Positions 40,482 to 48,629 are shown, counted from the first letter of the stretch. The stretch: DNA of 64,000 nt from Acidobacteria bacterium Mor1 (GCA_001664505.1 CP011806.1:4168177-4232176), one strand, 5' to 3'. Numbers and translations are program-made. Notes: a model not told the origin generated them from the sequence alone.

Positions 40482-41195
40482 GTGAACGTGATGCTCGAAG
40501 TCGACGGAAAGATGCACCGGGTGGAACTGTCCGACGAGTCGCCGCTACTCGATGTGGGGCGGCTGCCCCAGAACCACATCACGCTCCACGAGCCGAGCAG
40601 TATCTCGGGCCGGCATCTGACCATTCGCTGGTCCGACGGCTGGTGGGTTCAGGACAGCTCGACCAACGGCACCCGGGTCAACGGCAGCTGGTTCCGGGGA
40701 AGCGCGGTGGCCCTGGATGTCGATTCGGTCCTCGAGGTCGAGGGGCATGTCCTGATCGTCCACGACCTGCCGGTGCCGGTCTCCGAAGCCACCGACCGTG
40801 CCCGCTCGCTGCTGCTGCTGGCGCTCAACGACGGCGTCGTCAAACTCCACGCCGGCCAGGGAGAGGTGATCGCCGCGATTCCGCCCCAGCAGTACAACCT
40901 GCTGCGGGAGCTGGTGATGCGTTGGCGGGGCCTCGAGTTCGGCTCCGTCGACCGGGAGCAGGAGTTCGCGCTGCTGGGCTCCCTGGAGGCCGGCGCCGAT
41001 CCCAACGTGCGCTTGCACCAGTGCCGCTGCCGGCTGCGCAAGTGGTGGCGGGAGCTGCGCAAGACCGAGCCCCGTGCGCTTCAGGGGTTGCCCCGGGACC
41101 TGCTGGAGGTTCAGGCGGGCGGCGTGCGGCTGACCCTCGAGGCGGCCGCGGTGGATGTGGAGAGCTACGAGCTGGAACGGCCCCAGCGAGGCTAG
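40482..41195 (+). CDS. FHA domain protein with winged-helix-like C-terminus
   Basis: A 237-residue cytoplasmic protein. GTG 40482 is preferred because GAAGAGG lies 8 nt before it; GTG 40473 is too close. Residues 2-95 form a canonical FHA domain: LLDVGRLPQNHITL, SSISGRHLTIRW and DSSTNGTRVNG hold the conserved Gly-Arg, Ser-Arg-His and Asn residues for phosphothreonine binding. Residues 105-237 resemble an OmpR-type winged helix: IPPQQYNLLRELVMRW, VDREQEFALLGSL, VRLHQCRCRLRKWWRELRK, LEVQAGGVRLTL. It could turn kinase output into transcription, as mycobacterial EmbR does with a different domain order; this is inference. It is last in the operon, 63 bases after the kinase gene. Confidence 0.82.
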   Translation: MNVMLEVDGKMHRVELSDESPLLDVGRLPQNHITLHEPSSISGRHLTIRWSDGWWVQDSSTNGTRVNGSWFRGSAVALDVDSVLEVEGHVLIVHDLPVPVSEATDRARSLLLLALNDGVVKLHAGQGEVIAAIPPQQYNLLRELVMRWRGLEFGSVDREQEFALLGSLEAGADPNVRLHQCRCRLRKWWRELRKTEPRALQGLPRDLLEVQAGGVRLTLEAAAVDVESYELERPQRG

Positions 41196-41234
41196 GGCCG
41201 CGACTCGGTTAGACTTGGAATCTCAGGGGGTCCC

Positions 41235-42791
41235 ATGAGATTCGATCGGTCGGTACGCGTCCTCTCTCTCACACTGTTTTTAGGTCTCTGTTTGCCCGCG
41301 TCGGCGGCGACGCCCGGCTGGGAGGCCTTTGATCGCTACGTGGCCGCGGCCGCCGAAGAGTGGCGGGTGCCCGGGCTGGCCATCGCCGTGGTCAAGGACG
41401 GGGAGCTGGTGTTCGAAGGGGGCTACGGAACGACCCGGCTGGGCGACGGCACGCCGGTCGACCCGGACACGTTGTTCTCCATCGGATCGACCACCAAGGC
41501 GATGACCGCCGCCGCGATCGGCATGCTGGTCGACGAGGGCAAGCTTGCCTGGGACGACCCGGTGACGAAGTACCTGCCTGGTTTCCGCCTGGCCGATCCC
41601 ACCGCCACGGCCCAACTCCGGGTGCGGGATCTGCTGACCCACAACGCGGGGGTGCCCAATACCGACCTGCTCTGGTACGAGCAGGACCACGATCTTGACG
41701 AGATCCTGCGGCGCATGCAGTACGTGGAGTTGCAGACGCCGATGTACTCCCGCTTCGAGTACCAGAACGTGATGTACGCCGCGGCCGGAAAGTTGACCGA
41801 GGTGGTCTCGGGGAAGTCCTGGGTCGAGTTCATCGAGAGCCGCATCTTCGCGCCGCTTCAGATGACCCGTTCGGTGGCCAGCCTCGCTCGCAGCGAGCTG
41901 CGGGATAACGTCGCCTCGCCTCACTACATGATTGACGACGAGGTAGCGGTCATCGAGAACGCTACCGTCGACTCGGTGTCGGCGGCGGGTTCGGTCTGGT
42001 CCAGCGTGCGGGAGATGAGCCGCTGGTCCCGCTTCCTGCTCGAAGGCTGCGTCACTGCCGCGGGTGAGCGGCTACTCGCCGCGGCGACCTGCGACGAGCT
42101 GTTCCGGCCGCGGACGCTGATTCACGAAGAGGTCTACCCGGCGATGCGGCTCTATCCCCAACGCTGGTTCAGCTACAGCCTCGGCTGGTTCCAGACCGAC
42201 TACAACCGGAGGGTGCTGGACATGCACACCGGTTCCATCGACGGGCTGGTGGCGATCCACGGGTTGGTGCGCGCCGAGAAACTGGGCGTGGTGATGCTGG
42301 CCAACCTGGATCACGCCGAGCTGCGCCACGCCCTGATGTACCAGGCCCTCGATCACCTCGATCCGTCGATCGCCGCCGACGACCGCCGGGACTGGAACCG
42401 TGAGGTCAAGGAGTTGTTCGACGAGATCCGCAGGGAAGGAGAGGCCCGAGCCGAGCAGGCCGAGCGTGAGTTGCGAGCCGACCCCCGTCCGGCTCGGGCG
42501 CCCGACGCCTACGCCGGTACCTACGTCGATCAACTCTTCGGCGAGGTGCAGGTCACCCAGGAAGGAGACCGTCTGCGCCTGAGCTTCGGCCGGATGGCCT
42601 GCACCCTCGAGCCTTCGGGGGGCGACAGCGCCCGCTGCCCGCTGGACTCCCGCTGGCGAGGAGAATCGACGGTGATCTTCGTGCCCGGCCCCCGAGGACA
42701 CATTCGCCAGCTGCGTATGTGGGGGCTGGAGTTCAACAAGCGTCGTCTGCCGGCATCCCCTGAAGCGGGAGACGGCGCGGAAGGCAGCTAG
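41235..42791 (+). CDS. Serine hydrolase, class C beta-lactamase family with C-terminal domain
   Basis: A 518-residue exported protein with signal peptide cleaved near ASAATPGW. Motifs of the class C beta-lactamase/DD-peptidase fold are clear: SxxK Ser85-Lys88 (FSIGSTTKAMTAAAIG), YxN in FEYQNVMYAAAGKLTEVVSGKSW, and HTG in DMHTGSIDGLVAIHG. The last 110 residues (DAYAGTYVDQLFGEVQVTQEGDRLRLSFG...LRMWGLEFNKRRL) resemble the DUF3471 beta-barrel appended to peptidase-like members. CAGGGGG lies before the ATG. It follows the kinase/FHA operon by 39 bases but has its own ribosome site and may be separately transcribed. Its stop codon overlaps the convergent gene's stop (CTAG). Confidence 0.9.
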   Translation: MRFDRSVRVLSLTLFLGLCLPASAATPGWEAFDRYVAAAAEEWRVPGLAIAVVKDGELVFEGGYGTTRLGDGTPVDPDTLFSIGSTTKAMTAAAIGMLVDEGKLAWDDPVTKYLPGFRLADPTATAQLRVRDLLTHNAGVPNTDLLWYEQDHDLDEILRRMQYVELQTPMYSRFEYQNVMYAAAGKLTEVVSGKSWVEFIESRIFAPLQMTRSVASLARSELRDNVASPHYMIDDEVAVIENATVDSVSAAGSVWSSVREMSRWSRFLLEGCVTAAGERLLAAATCDELFRPRTLIHEEVYPAMRLYPQRWFSYSLGWFQTDYNRRVLDMHTGSIDGLVAIHGLVRAEKLGVVMLANLDHAELRHALMYQALDHLDPSIAADDRRDWNREVKELFDEIRREGEARAEQAERELRADPRPARAPDAYAGTYVDQLFGEVQVTQEGDRLRLSFGRMACTLEPSGGDSARCPLDSRWRGESTVIFVPGPRGHIRQLRMWGLEFNKRRLPASPEAGDGAEGS

Positions 42792-44341
42792 TCCCGATCT
42801 CGACCCGGGGCGCCGGCTTCCGGCGGCGTGAACCCGTGATCCGCGAGCCAGTGCTCGATCGTGGGGAACATGCCGCGGACGTGCCGTTCGGCCACCAGCC
42901 GTTCTTCCCGCCCGCCCAGCCGGCTTTCGAACAGCGGATGGCTGCCCTCGGGAAAGGTCACGATGGTGAAGTCCTTCCCGTGCTTCGCCTTGACCCGCTC
43001 CAGCACTTCGACGGCGAGTTGCGACGGGTTGATCCGGTCGTTGAGGCCGTAGAGCCACAGTCCGGGGCAGCGCTGGGTGGCGAAGTCGTCGCTCCAGTCG
43101 TGGTCGGTGACTTCCCGCCGCCGCACCTTCTCGAGCGCCTGCTCGATCGGCATCAACGACGCGTCGGAGCGCAGCTCGTCGGTCAGTTCGCTGAAGTAGA
43201 TCTCCTGGCTGAGGGGCGTGGCGCCGCCTGCCAGGGAAACGGTGAAGGAACAATCGGTTCGTGATGCCGCCACGGGCATGACCCAACCTGCCTGGCTGAC
43301 CCCGATCAACCCCACCGGGGCGTCGACGATCAGCGGGTGTTTGCGCAGGGCATTCATCGCCGAGGCCACGTCGGCTCCCCGGCGCCGCAGGAACCCTTCG
43401 GTGAAGGTCGAGCCGTCGGGCATGGCGTAGCTCCCCTCGGACTCGCCGACGCCTCGCTTGTCGAAGGCCAGCAGCGCGAAGCCGAGGTCGGCCAGGTAGC
43501 GCGGGAAGAACATCGACTCGTGACGGGGCGTCTTGCCTGAGCCGTGGACCCAGACGACGCCGGGGTGGGGCCCCGGACCGGGGGGAAGGGTCAACGTGCC
43601 GTGAAGGGTGATGCCGTCGTGCTCGCTCTCGAACATGAACGGTTCCTGCCGGTGGACCGGCCGCCGGGTCGCGGTCTTCGCCGCATGGCCCTCACGCTGA
43701 ATCGTCAGCGTGTCGCCGGAGAACTCGAGGCTCCACTGTTTGGGGTGGGCGACGATCAGGCGAGGGCCGGCGCTCCAGCGCCCCTCCCCCATGGGGTAGA
43801 GCATGCGGGTTATGCCGTCGGGAATGTGCAGCATCATCGGCACCGGGCCGACCTGGCCGATCAGGATTCGCCTCTCGTCGTCGATCTCGTAGACCGCCTG
43901 GGCCGATGCGACCGCTTCGGGATCCAACGATGCGACCCGCACCATCCGCAGGGTCTGGGTGTCCCCGTCGACGCGGCAGGTGCCGTCGATGCTGCCCGAG
44001 TCGTAGGCTCCCTTGCAGCGGACCTTGCGGCCGCCGTAGTGGAGGGTCAGGCGCAACTCCGGCCCGCGGAACCTGCCCTCGACCTCGACCGAGGGGTCGC
44101 CGAGCCCCCGTTGCTCGGGCCCGGTCAGGTAGGCCCCCTCACCGACGATGCCCTCGGCCTCGGCCCGCAGGGTCATCTGCAGCAGGTTCCAGTGCAGCCG
44201 GTCCCCCTCCATGTGGCCGAAGCCGCCCCACCAGTCGCCGGAGTCGAATTCCGGCGGTGGGCCGGCCGGCGCCGGTGCGCAGGCGACGGCGGATGCCGAG
44301 AGCAGAACAAGGATCAGGGCCGAGCCGATCGTCCGAGTCAT
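42788..44341 (-). CDS. Alpha/beta hydrolase (BAAT/dienelactone hydrolase-like), lipoprotein
   Basis: A 517-residue protein. ATG 44341 has CGGAGG upstream, and the signal ends in the AVAC lipobox at about residue 22. Residues 20-230 are a beta-rich N-terminal domain (DWWGGFGHMEGDRLHWNLLQMTLRAEAEGIVGEG). Residues 235-510 are an alpha/beta hydrolase: GVVWVHGSGKTPRHES (oxyanion), ALLAFDKRGVGESEG, nucleophile in VGLIGVSQAGWVMPVAA, LWLYGLNDRINPSQ (acid), and FPEGSHPLF (His). Enzymes with this lipoprotein layout, for example the 'alpha/beta hydrolase family protein' group, are esterases or peptidases of unknown substrate. The convergent upstream gene shares its CTAG stop. Confidence 0.85.
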   Translation of the reverse strand: MTRTIGSALILVLLSASAVACAPAPAGPPPEFDSGDWWGGFGHMEGDRLHWNLLQMTLRAEAEGIVGEGAYLTGPEQRGLGDPSVEVEGRFRGPELRLTLHYGGRKVRCKGAYDSGSIDGTCRVDGDTQTLRMVRVASLDPEAVASAQAVYEIDDERRILIGQVGPVPMMLHIPDGITRMLYPMGEGRWSAGPRLIVAHPKQWSLEFSGDTLTIQREGHAAKTATRRPVHRQEPFMFESEHDGITLHGTLTLPPGPGPHPGVVWVHGSGKTPRHESMFFPRYLADLGFALLAFDKRGVGESEGSYAMPDGSTFTEGFLRRRGADVASAMNALRKHPLIVDAPVGLIGVSQAGWVMPVAASRTDCSFTVSLAGGATPLSQEIYFSELTDELRSDASLMPIEQALEKVRRREVTDHDWSDDFATQRCPGLWLYGLNDRINPSQLAVEVLERVKAKHGKDFTIVTFPEGSHPLFESRLGGREERLVAERHVRGMFPTIEHWLADHGFTPPEAGAPGRDRD

Positions 44342-44387
44342 CGTCACCTCCGTGGCCCGGAGCATGGAGCGCCGGGCTTCGAGGTGC

Positions 44388-44404
44388 CTGACAGAAGGCT
44401 GACA
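44388..44404 (-). promoter_or_regulatory. 11-bp-spaced direct repeat upstream of lipoprotein hydrolase
   Basis: CTGACA is repeated at 44388-44393 and 44399-44404, an 11-bp period, 47-63 nt upstream of the start at 44341. Such face-of-helix repeats are typical of activator sites, but the motif is short. Confidence 0.25.
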
Positions 44405-44443
44405 AAAAGGTGAATCGTCGCTTTTGCGCGCCCGGACGGTCGA

Positions 44444-45445
44444 TCAGCCCCGAGCTTCCCGGTAGGCGGCCGGCGAGCGGCCGGTCCAGCGCTTGAACGC
44501 GCGGCTGAAGGCGCTCTGTTCCGAGAAGCCGGTGAGAAAGCCGACCTCGGACAGGGAGTAGCGCGGCTGTTGCATCAGACTCTCGGCCAGCCGGCGGCGG
44601 GTCTCGTCGACCAGGTTCTTGAACGAGAGCCCTTCGTCAGCCAGGCGGCGCTGCAGGGTGCGTTCGCTGGTGCCCATGCGCCGGGCGATCTCGGCCATCT
44701 TCGGCACCCCCTCGCTGAGCGCCCGGGAGACCGCCCGCTGCACCAGGAGTTCGAGGGGATCTTCCTGGGCGATCGCCTCGACCTCGGCCTCCAGGTGGGG
44801 CATCAGGAACCGGGAGATGGCGTCGTCTCCCAGGTGGTTGGCCCGGTCCAGGGCTTCGTCGGAGATCGAGACCGCATCCAGCGCGGCCCCGAACTCCACC
44901 GGGCAGCCGAAGTAGCGTTGGTGGGCCGTGGTGATCTCCGGTGCCCGGTGTTTGAACAGGACCCGGCGTGGGCGGAAGCGCTCGGTCGAGGTTTGGCGGA
45001 TCAGCGATACGGCACTGGCCGCGGTGCACTCGTTGGACAGCCGCAGGCCCAGCCGCCGTTCACCCGCCCGGTGCAGCACGAACAGAGCACCCTCCTCGTC
45101 GTCCCGCAGTTCGTAGGTCATGTTGTCGGTCCACAGCCGGCAGAAGCGTTCGACCCGTTCCAGAGATTGCCGGATGGTCGGTGCCGATTTCCAGGCGAGA
45201 CCGAGAGCGCCGTAGTCGTCGGGGCGCATCAGCGGGCCGACCCGCACCGGCAACTCGTGGGCGCTGACCATCTGGCCTGCGAGCCGTTCGAGGAAGTCGT
45301 AGTAGGCGTCCTCGGCGACCATCTGGGTCACGTCAAGCGATGCGTCCGGGTCGAGGCCCAGGGAGCGCAACAGGCCCGGCCCGTCCACCGAACGGCCGGC
45401 GCCCTGGACCACGCGGCGGGCGAAGATCGAGGTGACGTAACCCAT
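44444..45445 (-). CDS. AraC-family regulator with arabinose-binding-like N-terminal domain
   Basis: A 333-residue regulator of the OruR/ArcR-type subfamily. The N-terminal 200 residues match the Arabinose_bd domain (DVTQMVAEDAYYDFLERLAGQM, LPVRVGPLMRPDDYGALGLAWKSAPTIRQSLERVERFCRLWTDN). The C-terminal region is the AraC HTH: KMAEIARRMGTSERTLQRRLADEGLSFKNLVDETRRRLAESLM and SLSEVGFLTGFSEQSAFSRAFKRWTGRSPAAYR. The DUF1772 and NmrA-like genes upstream lie in the same direction and may be its targets. Its ribosome-binding GGAG lies within the 3' arm of a 14-bp hairpin ending 4 nt before the ATG, so translation may be controlled by structure. Confidence 0.94.
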   Translation of the reverse strand: MGYVTSIFARRVVQGAGRSVDGPGLLRSLGLDPDASLDVTQMVAEDAYYDFLERLAGQMVSAHELPVRVGPLMRPDDYGALGLAWKSAPTIRQSLERVERFCRLWTDNMTYELRDDEEGALFVLHRAGERRLGLRLSNECTAASAVSLIRQTSTERFRPRRVLFKHRAPEITTAHQRYFGCPVEFGAALDAVSISDEALDRANHLGDDAISRFLMPHLEAEVEAIAQEDPLELLVQRAVSRALSEGVPKMAEIARRMGTSERTLQRRLADEGLSFKNLVDETRRRLAESLMQQPRYSLSEVGFLTGFSEQSAFSRAFKRWTGRSPAAYREARG

Positions 45446-45448
45446 GAC

Positions 45449-45484
45449 GCTCCACGGGCCGCGGCGGAGGGCGGCCCGTGGAGC
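45449..45484 (-). promoter_or_regulatory. 14-bp hairpin that covers the ribosome site of the AraC gene
   Basis: A perfect inverted repeat GCTCCACGGGCCGC (45449-45462) / GCGGCCCGTGGAGC (45471-45484) with an 8-nt loop sits between the DUF1772 stop and the AraC start codon (45445-45443). On the minus strand the 3' arm ends in GGAGC 3 nt before the ATG, so the only Shine-Dalgarno-like sequence is inside the stem. No U-tract follows, so it is not a plain terminator. Confidence 0.6.
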
Positions 45485-45512
45485 ATTCTAGTGTCGTTTA
45501 CCAGGCCATGGC

Positions 45513-45983
45513 CTAGATCGTCGATCCGGCGTAGACGAAGGCGGCTGCCGCCAGGAACGAAGCCGCGGTGCGCAGGTGATTCCAGTGGGTCCAGCGGCGG
45601 AGGTAGAGCGCCCACAATGCCTCGGTTGCGGGAGCGTCGGCATCGGCCCGCGCCAGCCGCTCGTTGAGCGGCACGTTGCCGGCGATGGTCACCAGGATGC
45701 AGCCGACGAGGTACAGCGCGCTGCCTGCGAACGTCGGGATCCGGACCTCTGCGGGCGCCGCGAACCAGGCGGCCAATGCAACGGCGAGACTCAGTGCCGC
45801 GGTTCCGAAGAAGGCGAGAAAGAACACCGGGTTGAGGACCACCCGGTTGATCGACTGCATCGCGGCGATCCCGGATTTCGGCTTCAGCGCTCCCAGCGCG
45901 CCCATGACGAAGCTGGAGAAGGCGAAGAAGATCCCTGCCACGAGCGCGGCGGCGAGGGCGGTGGTGTAGAGCAGCAGGGACAT
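45513..45983 (-). CDS. DUF1772 (anthrone oxygenase-like) membrane protein
   Basis: A 156-residue membrane protein with four hydrophobic helices. The sequence LYTTALAAALVAGIFFAFSSFVMGALGAL, AMQSINRVVLNPVFFLAFFGTA, YLVGCILVTIAGNVPLNERLA and YLRRWTHWNHLRTAASFLAAAAFV is the classic DUF1772 pattern, including NVPLN and the WTxWNxxR motif. Fungal relatives are anthrone oxygenases; bacterial members are often beside NAD-binding reductases, as here. It follows the NmrA-like gene after 12 bases, so the two are one transcription unit. Confidence 0.94.
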   Translation of the reverse strand: MSLLLYTTALAAALVAGIFFAFSSFVMGALGALKPKSGIAAMQSINRVVLNPVFFLAFFGTAALSLAVALAAWFAAPAEVRIPTFAGSALYLVGCILVTIAGNVPLNERLARADADAPATEALWALYLRRWTHWNHLRTAASFLAAAAFVYAGSTI

Positions 45984-45995
45984 GGATCGACCTCC

Positions 45996-46865
45996 TCAGG
46001 AAGCGGAACGGGCAGCCTGTTCGGCCCAGATGCCGGTCGCGGCGGCGCGCGCGGCGTAGTCGGCGAAGTCCCGAGGCTCTCTGCCCAGCGCCCGCCGCAC
46101 ACCGTCGGTCACGTGGGCGTTGCGTCCGTCGAGCACCGTCTCGAACAGATAGCGGGTCAGCCCGATGATCACCTCCGGGACCTGCTGCGCTTCCATCTCG
46201 CGGGAGTAGCCTTCGGCGGGCACCTGCACGAAGCTCAGGTCCCGGCCGGCGGCGGCTCCGATCTCCCGGACCGCGTCGGCGAAGGTCAGGAGCCGCGGGC
46301 CGGTGACCTCGTAGATGCGCCCTTCATGTCCCGCTCCGGTCAGCGCAGCGACGGCCACGTCGGCGATGTCGTCCACATCGATGAACGGTTCGGCGATGTC
46401 GCCGGCGGGCAGGGCCAGGGTTCCCTGCTGCAGCGGCGGAAGGAAGTAGCCTTCGTCGAAGTTCTGGTTGAACCAGCTCGAGCGCACCACCGTCCAGTCC
46501 CGGCGTACACCCTGGAAGATCTCCTCGCAGCGCTGAGCTTCTTCCTCGCCCCGGCCCGACAACAGCACCACCCGGCCGAGATCGTGGGCCGCGGCGAGCC
46601 GGGCGAACTCGCGGATCGCCTCGGGCGCCTCGGGCACGGCGAGATCCGGCGAGTAGGTCACGTAGGCGGCGTCGGCGCCGCGCAGCGCCGGCTCCCAGGT
46701 GGAGGGGTCATCCCAGTCGAAGCGGGTGCTGCCCGAGCGGGAGGCGGCACGTACCTGGACTCCCTTGCCGGACAGTTGTTCGGCGACCCTGCGGCCGGTC
46801 TTGCCGCCGGCGCCGACAATCAGTGCGGTCTCTCCGGGGGTCAACGGTTTGGTCGGTTGGTTCAT
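45996..46865 (-). CDS. NmrA-like NAD(P)-binding protein (atypical SDR)
   Basis: A 289-residue atypical short-chain dehydrogenase of the NmrA/azoreductase-like group. The N-terminal Rossmann motif is TALIVGAGGKTGRRVAEQLSGKG. It continues with VRAASRSGSTRFDWDDPSTW, LRGADAAYVTYSPDLAVP, RVVLLSGRGEEEAQRCEEIFQG, TVVRSSWFNQNFDEGYFLPPLQQGTLALPAGD and IDVDDIADVAVAALTG, all typical of family members that sense or reduce with NAD(P)H. No YxxxK active site is seen in the expected place, as in NmrA. It is the first gene of the unit with DUF1772, with CAAGGAGCAG upstream of the ATG. Confidence 0.93.
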   Translation of the reverse strand: MNQPTKPLTPGETALIVGAGGKTGRRVAEQLSGKGVQVRAASRSGSTRFDWDDPSTWEPALRGADAAYVTYSPDLAVPEAPEAIREFARLAAAHDLGRVVLLSGRGEEEAQRCEEIFQGVRRDWTVVRSSWFNQNFDEGYFLPPLQQGTLALPAGDIAEPFIDVDDIADVAVAALTGAGHEGRIYEVTGPRLLTFADAVREIGAAAGRDLSFVQVPAEGYSREMEAQQVPEVIIGLTRYLFETVLDGRNAHVTDGVRRALGREPRDFADYAARAAATGIWAEQAARSAS

Positions 46866-47078
46866 CGTCTGCTCCTTGTCTCGGATGGAGGTTTGGTTTG
46901 CCTGACGAGGAAGACGTTACCGAGCGGGTGGTCCGCTTCGCTTGACCCAAGGCGCCAACCGATTGACCGCTCACGCCGCACCCCCAAAAGGCCCGGAACG
47001 GCGGGTGCAACCCGGCCTTGCCGCATTCCGTATTTCGGAGAGATACTCGTGACACTGCTCTTCGGAGGGGCCTCGGAG

Positions 47079-48617
47079 TTGACGATCCGGCGCATCGACC
47101 GCAGAACGCTCCTGCGACGCGTGGCTCTCGGTGGGGCCGGGCTTTGCCTGTCGGGCAGCCTGCCCGTGCTGTCTGCCGGGCCCCGCGGGGCCACGAAGGT
47201 CCCCGAAGCGAGCGGCGCGGCCGGGAGCTCCGTCGAGGAACTGGCCCAGCGCATCCGCCGGGTCGCGCCCGATCGGATCTATCGCCTGGGCGCGAAGCTG
47301 CTCTCCGCCGGCGCGACCCCCCATGAACTGCTGGCCGCGAGCTTCCTTGCCGGAGTGCGGGACATCCGGCCTCACGGCCCCGGCGGCAAGTTCCACGCCG
47401 TGTTGATGGTCGAGTCGGCATTCCAGTTGCTGGAGGCTTCTTCGGAAACCGAGGCGCGCCGCATCGCCCTCTGGACCCTGTGGGACTTCAAGCGCTGCCA
47501 GGCGCGGGACGTGAGCGAAGAGGACGACTGGGAATTACCCGCGGCCCCCGCGGTGTCCTTCGGCGGTGAATCCGCCGCCCGCCGTGAGTTCATCGCCGGG
47601 ATGGAAGCGTGGGATGTGGAGCGGGCCGAGCGGGGGCTTATCGGGCTGATTCCGTTTCACGACCGGGCGTCGCTCTTCGAGCTGCTCTGGCCCTACGGCG
47701 CCCGCTGCTACGGCGACTTCGGCCACAAGGTCCTCTACTGCGTACACGCGGAGCGGACGCTGGCGCGTATCGGCTGGCGCCACGCCCGGCCGGTGTTGCG
47801 GTCTCTCGTCCGCGGCCTGCTGTTCCTGGACGACGGCAAACGTCGCACCGAGTCCTGGGATGCCGCCGGCGAGCGGGTTCTCAGGATGGATGCCGTTCCG
47901 TCGACCGTCGGGTCCAACGGTGCGGCAGCCAGACTCGGTTCTCCCGCCCGGAGCCTCGAACTGCTGCGGGAGCTTCGCGGTCGATCGGTGGCCGACTCCC
48001 AGGGGCGCATCATCGCCGCCATCGGCGCGGGTTTGAACAGCCCGACCCTATGGGACGGGCTACGGCTTCACGGAGCCGAGGTGTTCCACCGCCGCTCGGC
48101 GGCCGACGAGCGCCGCCATCTGCCGGTGCATCCGGTGACCGAACTGAATGCCTTCCGGCATCTGGCGCGGGTGACGGCGAATCCGAAGATGAAGCTACTG
48201 GCGCTGCTGCAGGCGGCCGGATTCATCGCCCGGCTGCGTGAAGACATGGCCCGGGCCCGGGGGCCGCTCCGCGACCGGCGCGTCGACGATCTCGCTCATC
48301 CTTCCGCCGCCGGCGAATCAGGCACGCCCGATCTTGCCGGAGTCTTCGCCGAGCCGAACGAGGGAGCCGCCTGGGCGAACATCGAGGCTCACGGCGTCGC
48401 GCCCTATCTCGCCGCGGCCCGGCGCCACCTGCTGCGCGCCGCCTCCCAGGACCACCAGTACAAGTTCGTCGCGGCACTTCACGAGGAGAGCCGCGCAACC
48501 CACCGGTCGCTTCGCGCTCGTTTTCTTGCGCCGTCGATCAGCTACATCCCCGCGGGCAGGGACGCCGAGTCCGAGATGTCCCGGCGCTCCCGCCATGCGT
48601 TGGGTATTCGCCGTTGA
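47079..48617 (+). CDS. Tat-signal protein of unknown function
   Basis: A 512-residue protein. TTG 47079 is preferred because GGAGGGG lies 8 nt upstream; GTG 47049 is an alternative start. The N-terminus has a twin-arginine signal (IRRIDRRTLLRRVALGGAGLCLSGSLPVLSAG). The mature protein is helical, with RIYRLGAKLLSAGATPHELLAASFLAGVRDIRP, KFHAVLMVESAFQLLEASSETEARRIALWTLWDFKRCQ, YGARCYGDFGHKVLYCVHAERTLARIGWRHARPVLRSLVRGLLF, and HLLRAASQDHQYKFVAALHEE. Several His and Cys residues (GHKVLYCVHAER) could bind a cofactor, which would explain Tat export of a folded protein. I recognise no family. miaE follows 12 bases later. Confidence 0.78.
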   Translation: MTIRRIDRRTLLRRVALGGAGLCLSGSLPVLSAGPRGATKVPEASGAAGSSVEELAQRIRRVAPDRIYRLGAKLLSAGATPHELLAASFLAGVRDIRPHGPGGKFHAVLMVESAFQLLEASSETEARRIALWTLWDFKRCQARDVSEEDDWELPAAPAVSFGGESAARREFIAGMEAWDVERAERGLIGLIPFHDRASLFELLWPYGARCYGDFGHKVLYCVHAERTLARIGWRHARPVLRSLVRGLLFLDDGKRRTESWDAAGERVLRMDAVPSTVGSNGAAARLGSPARSLELLRELRGRSVADSQGRIIAAIGAGLNSPTLWDGLRLHGAEVFHRRSAADERRHLPVHPVTELNAFRHLARVTANPKMKLLALLQAAGFIARLREDMARARGPLRDRRVDDLAHPSAAGESGTPDLAGVFAEPNEGAAWANIEAHGVAPYLAAARRHLLRAASQDHQYKFVAALHEESRATHRSLRARFLAPSISYIPAGRDAESEMSRRSRHALGIRR

Positions 48618-48629
48618 TACATTGAGCCC

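Noticed and set aside
31669-41195. Operon as a defence or toxin system because of its kinase, phosphatase and FHA genes
   Set aside because: The SEDS-PBP fusion and the synteny with pknAB loci indicate cell-wall control; no nuclease, toxin or mobile-element context is present.
45576-47078. Upstream extension of the Tat-signal gene by about 500 codons
   Set aside because: The frame is open by base composition only; it runs antisense through the DUF1772 and NmrA-like genes, and the Tat signal plus GGAGGGG site fix the start near 47079.
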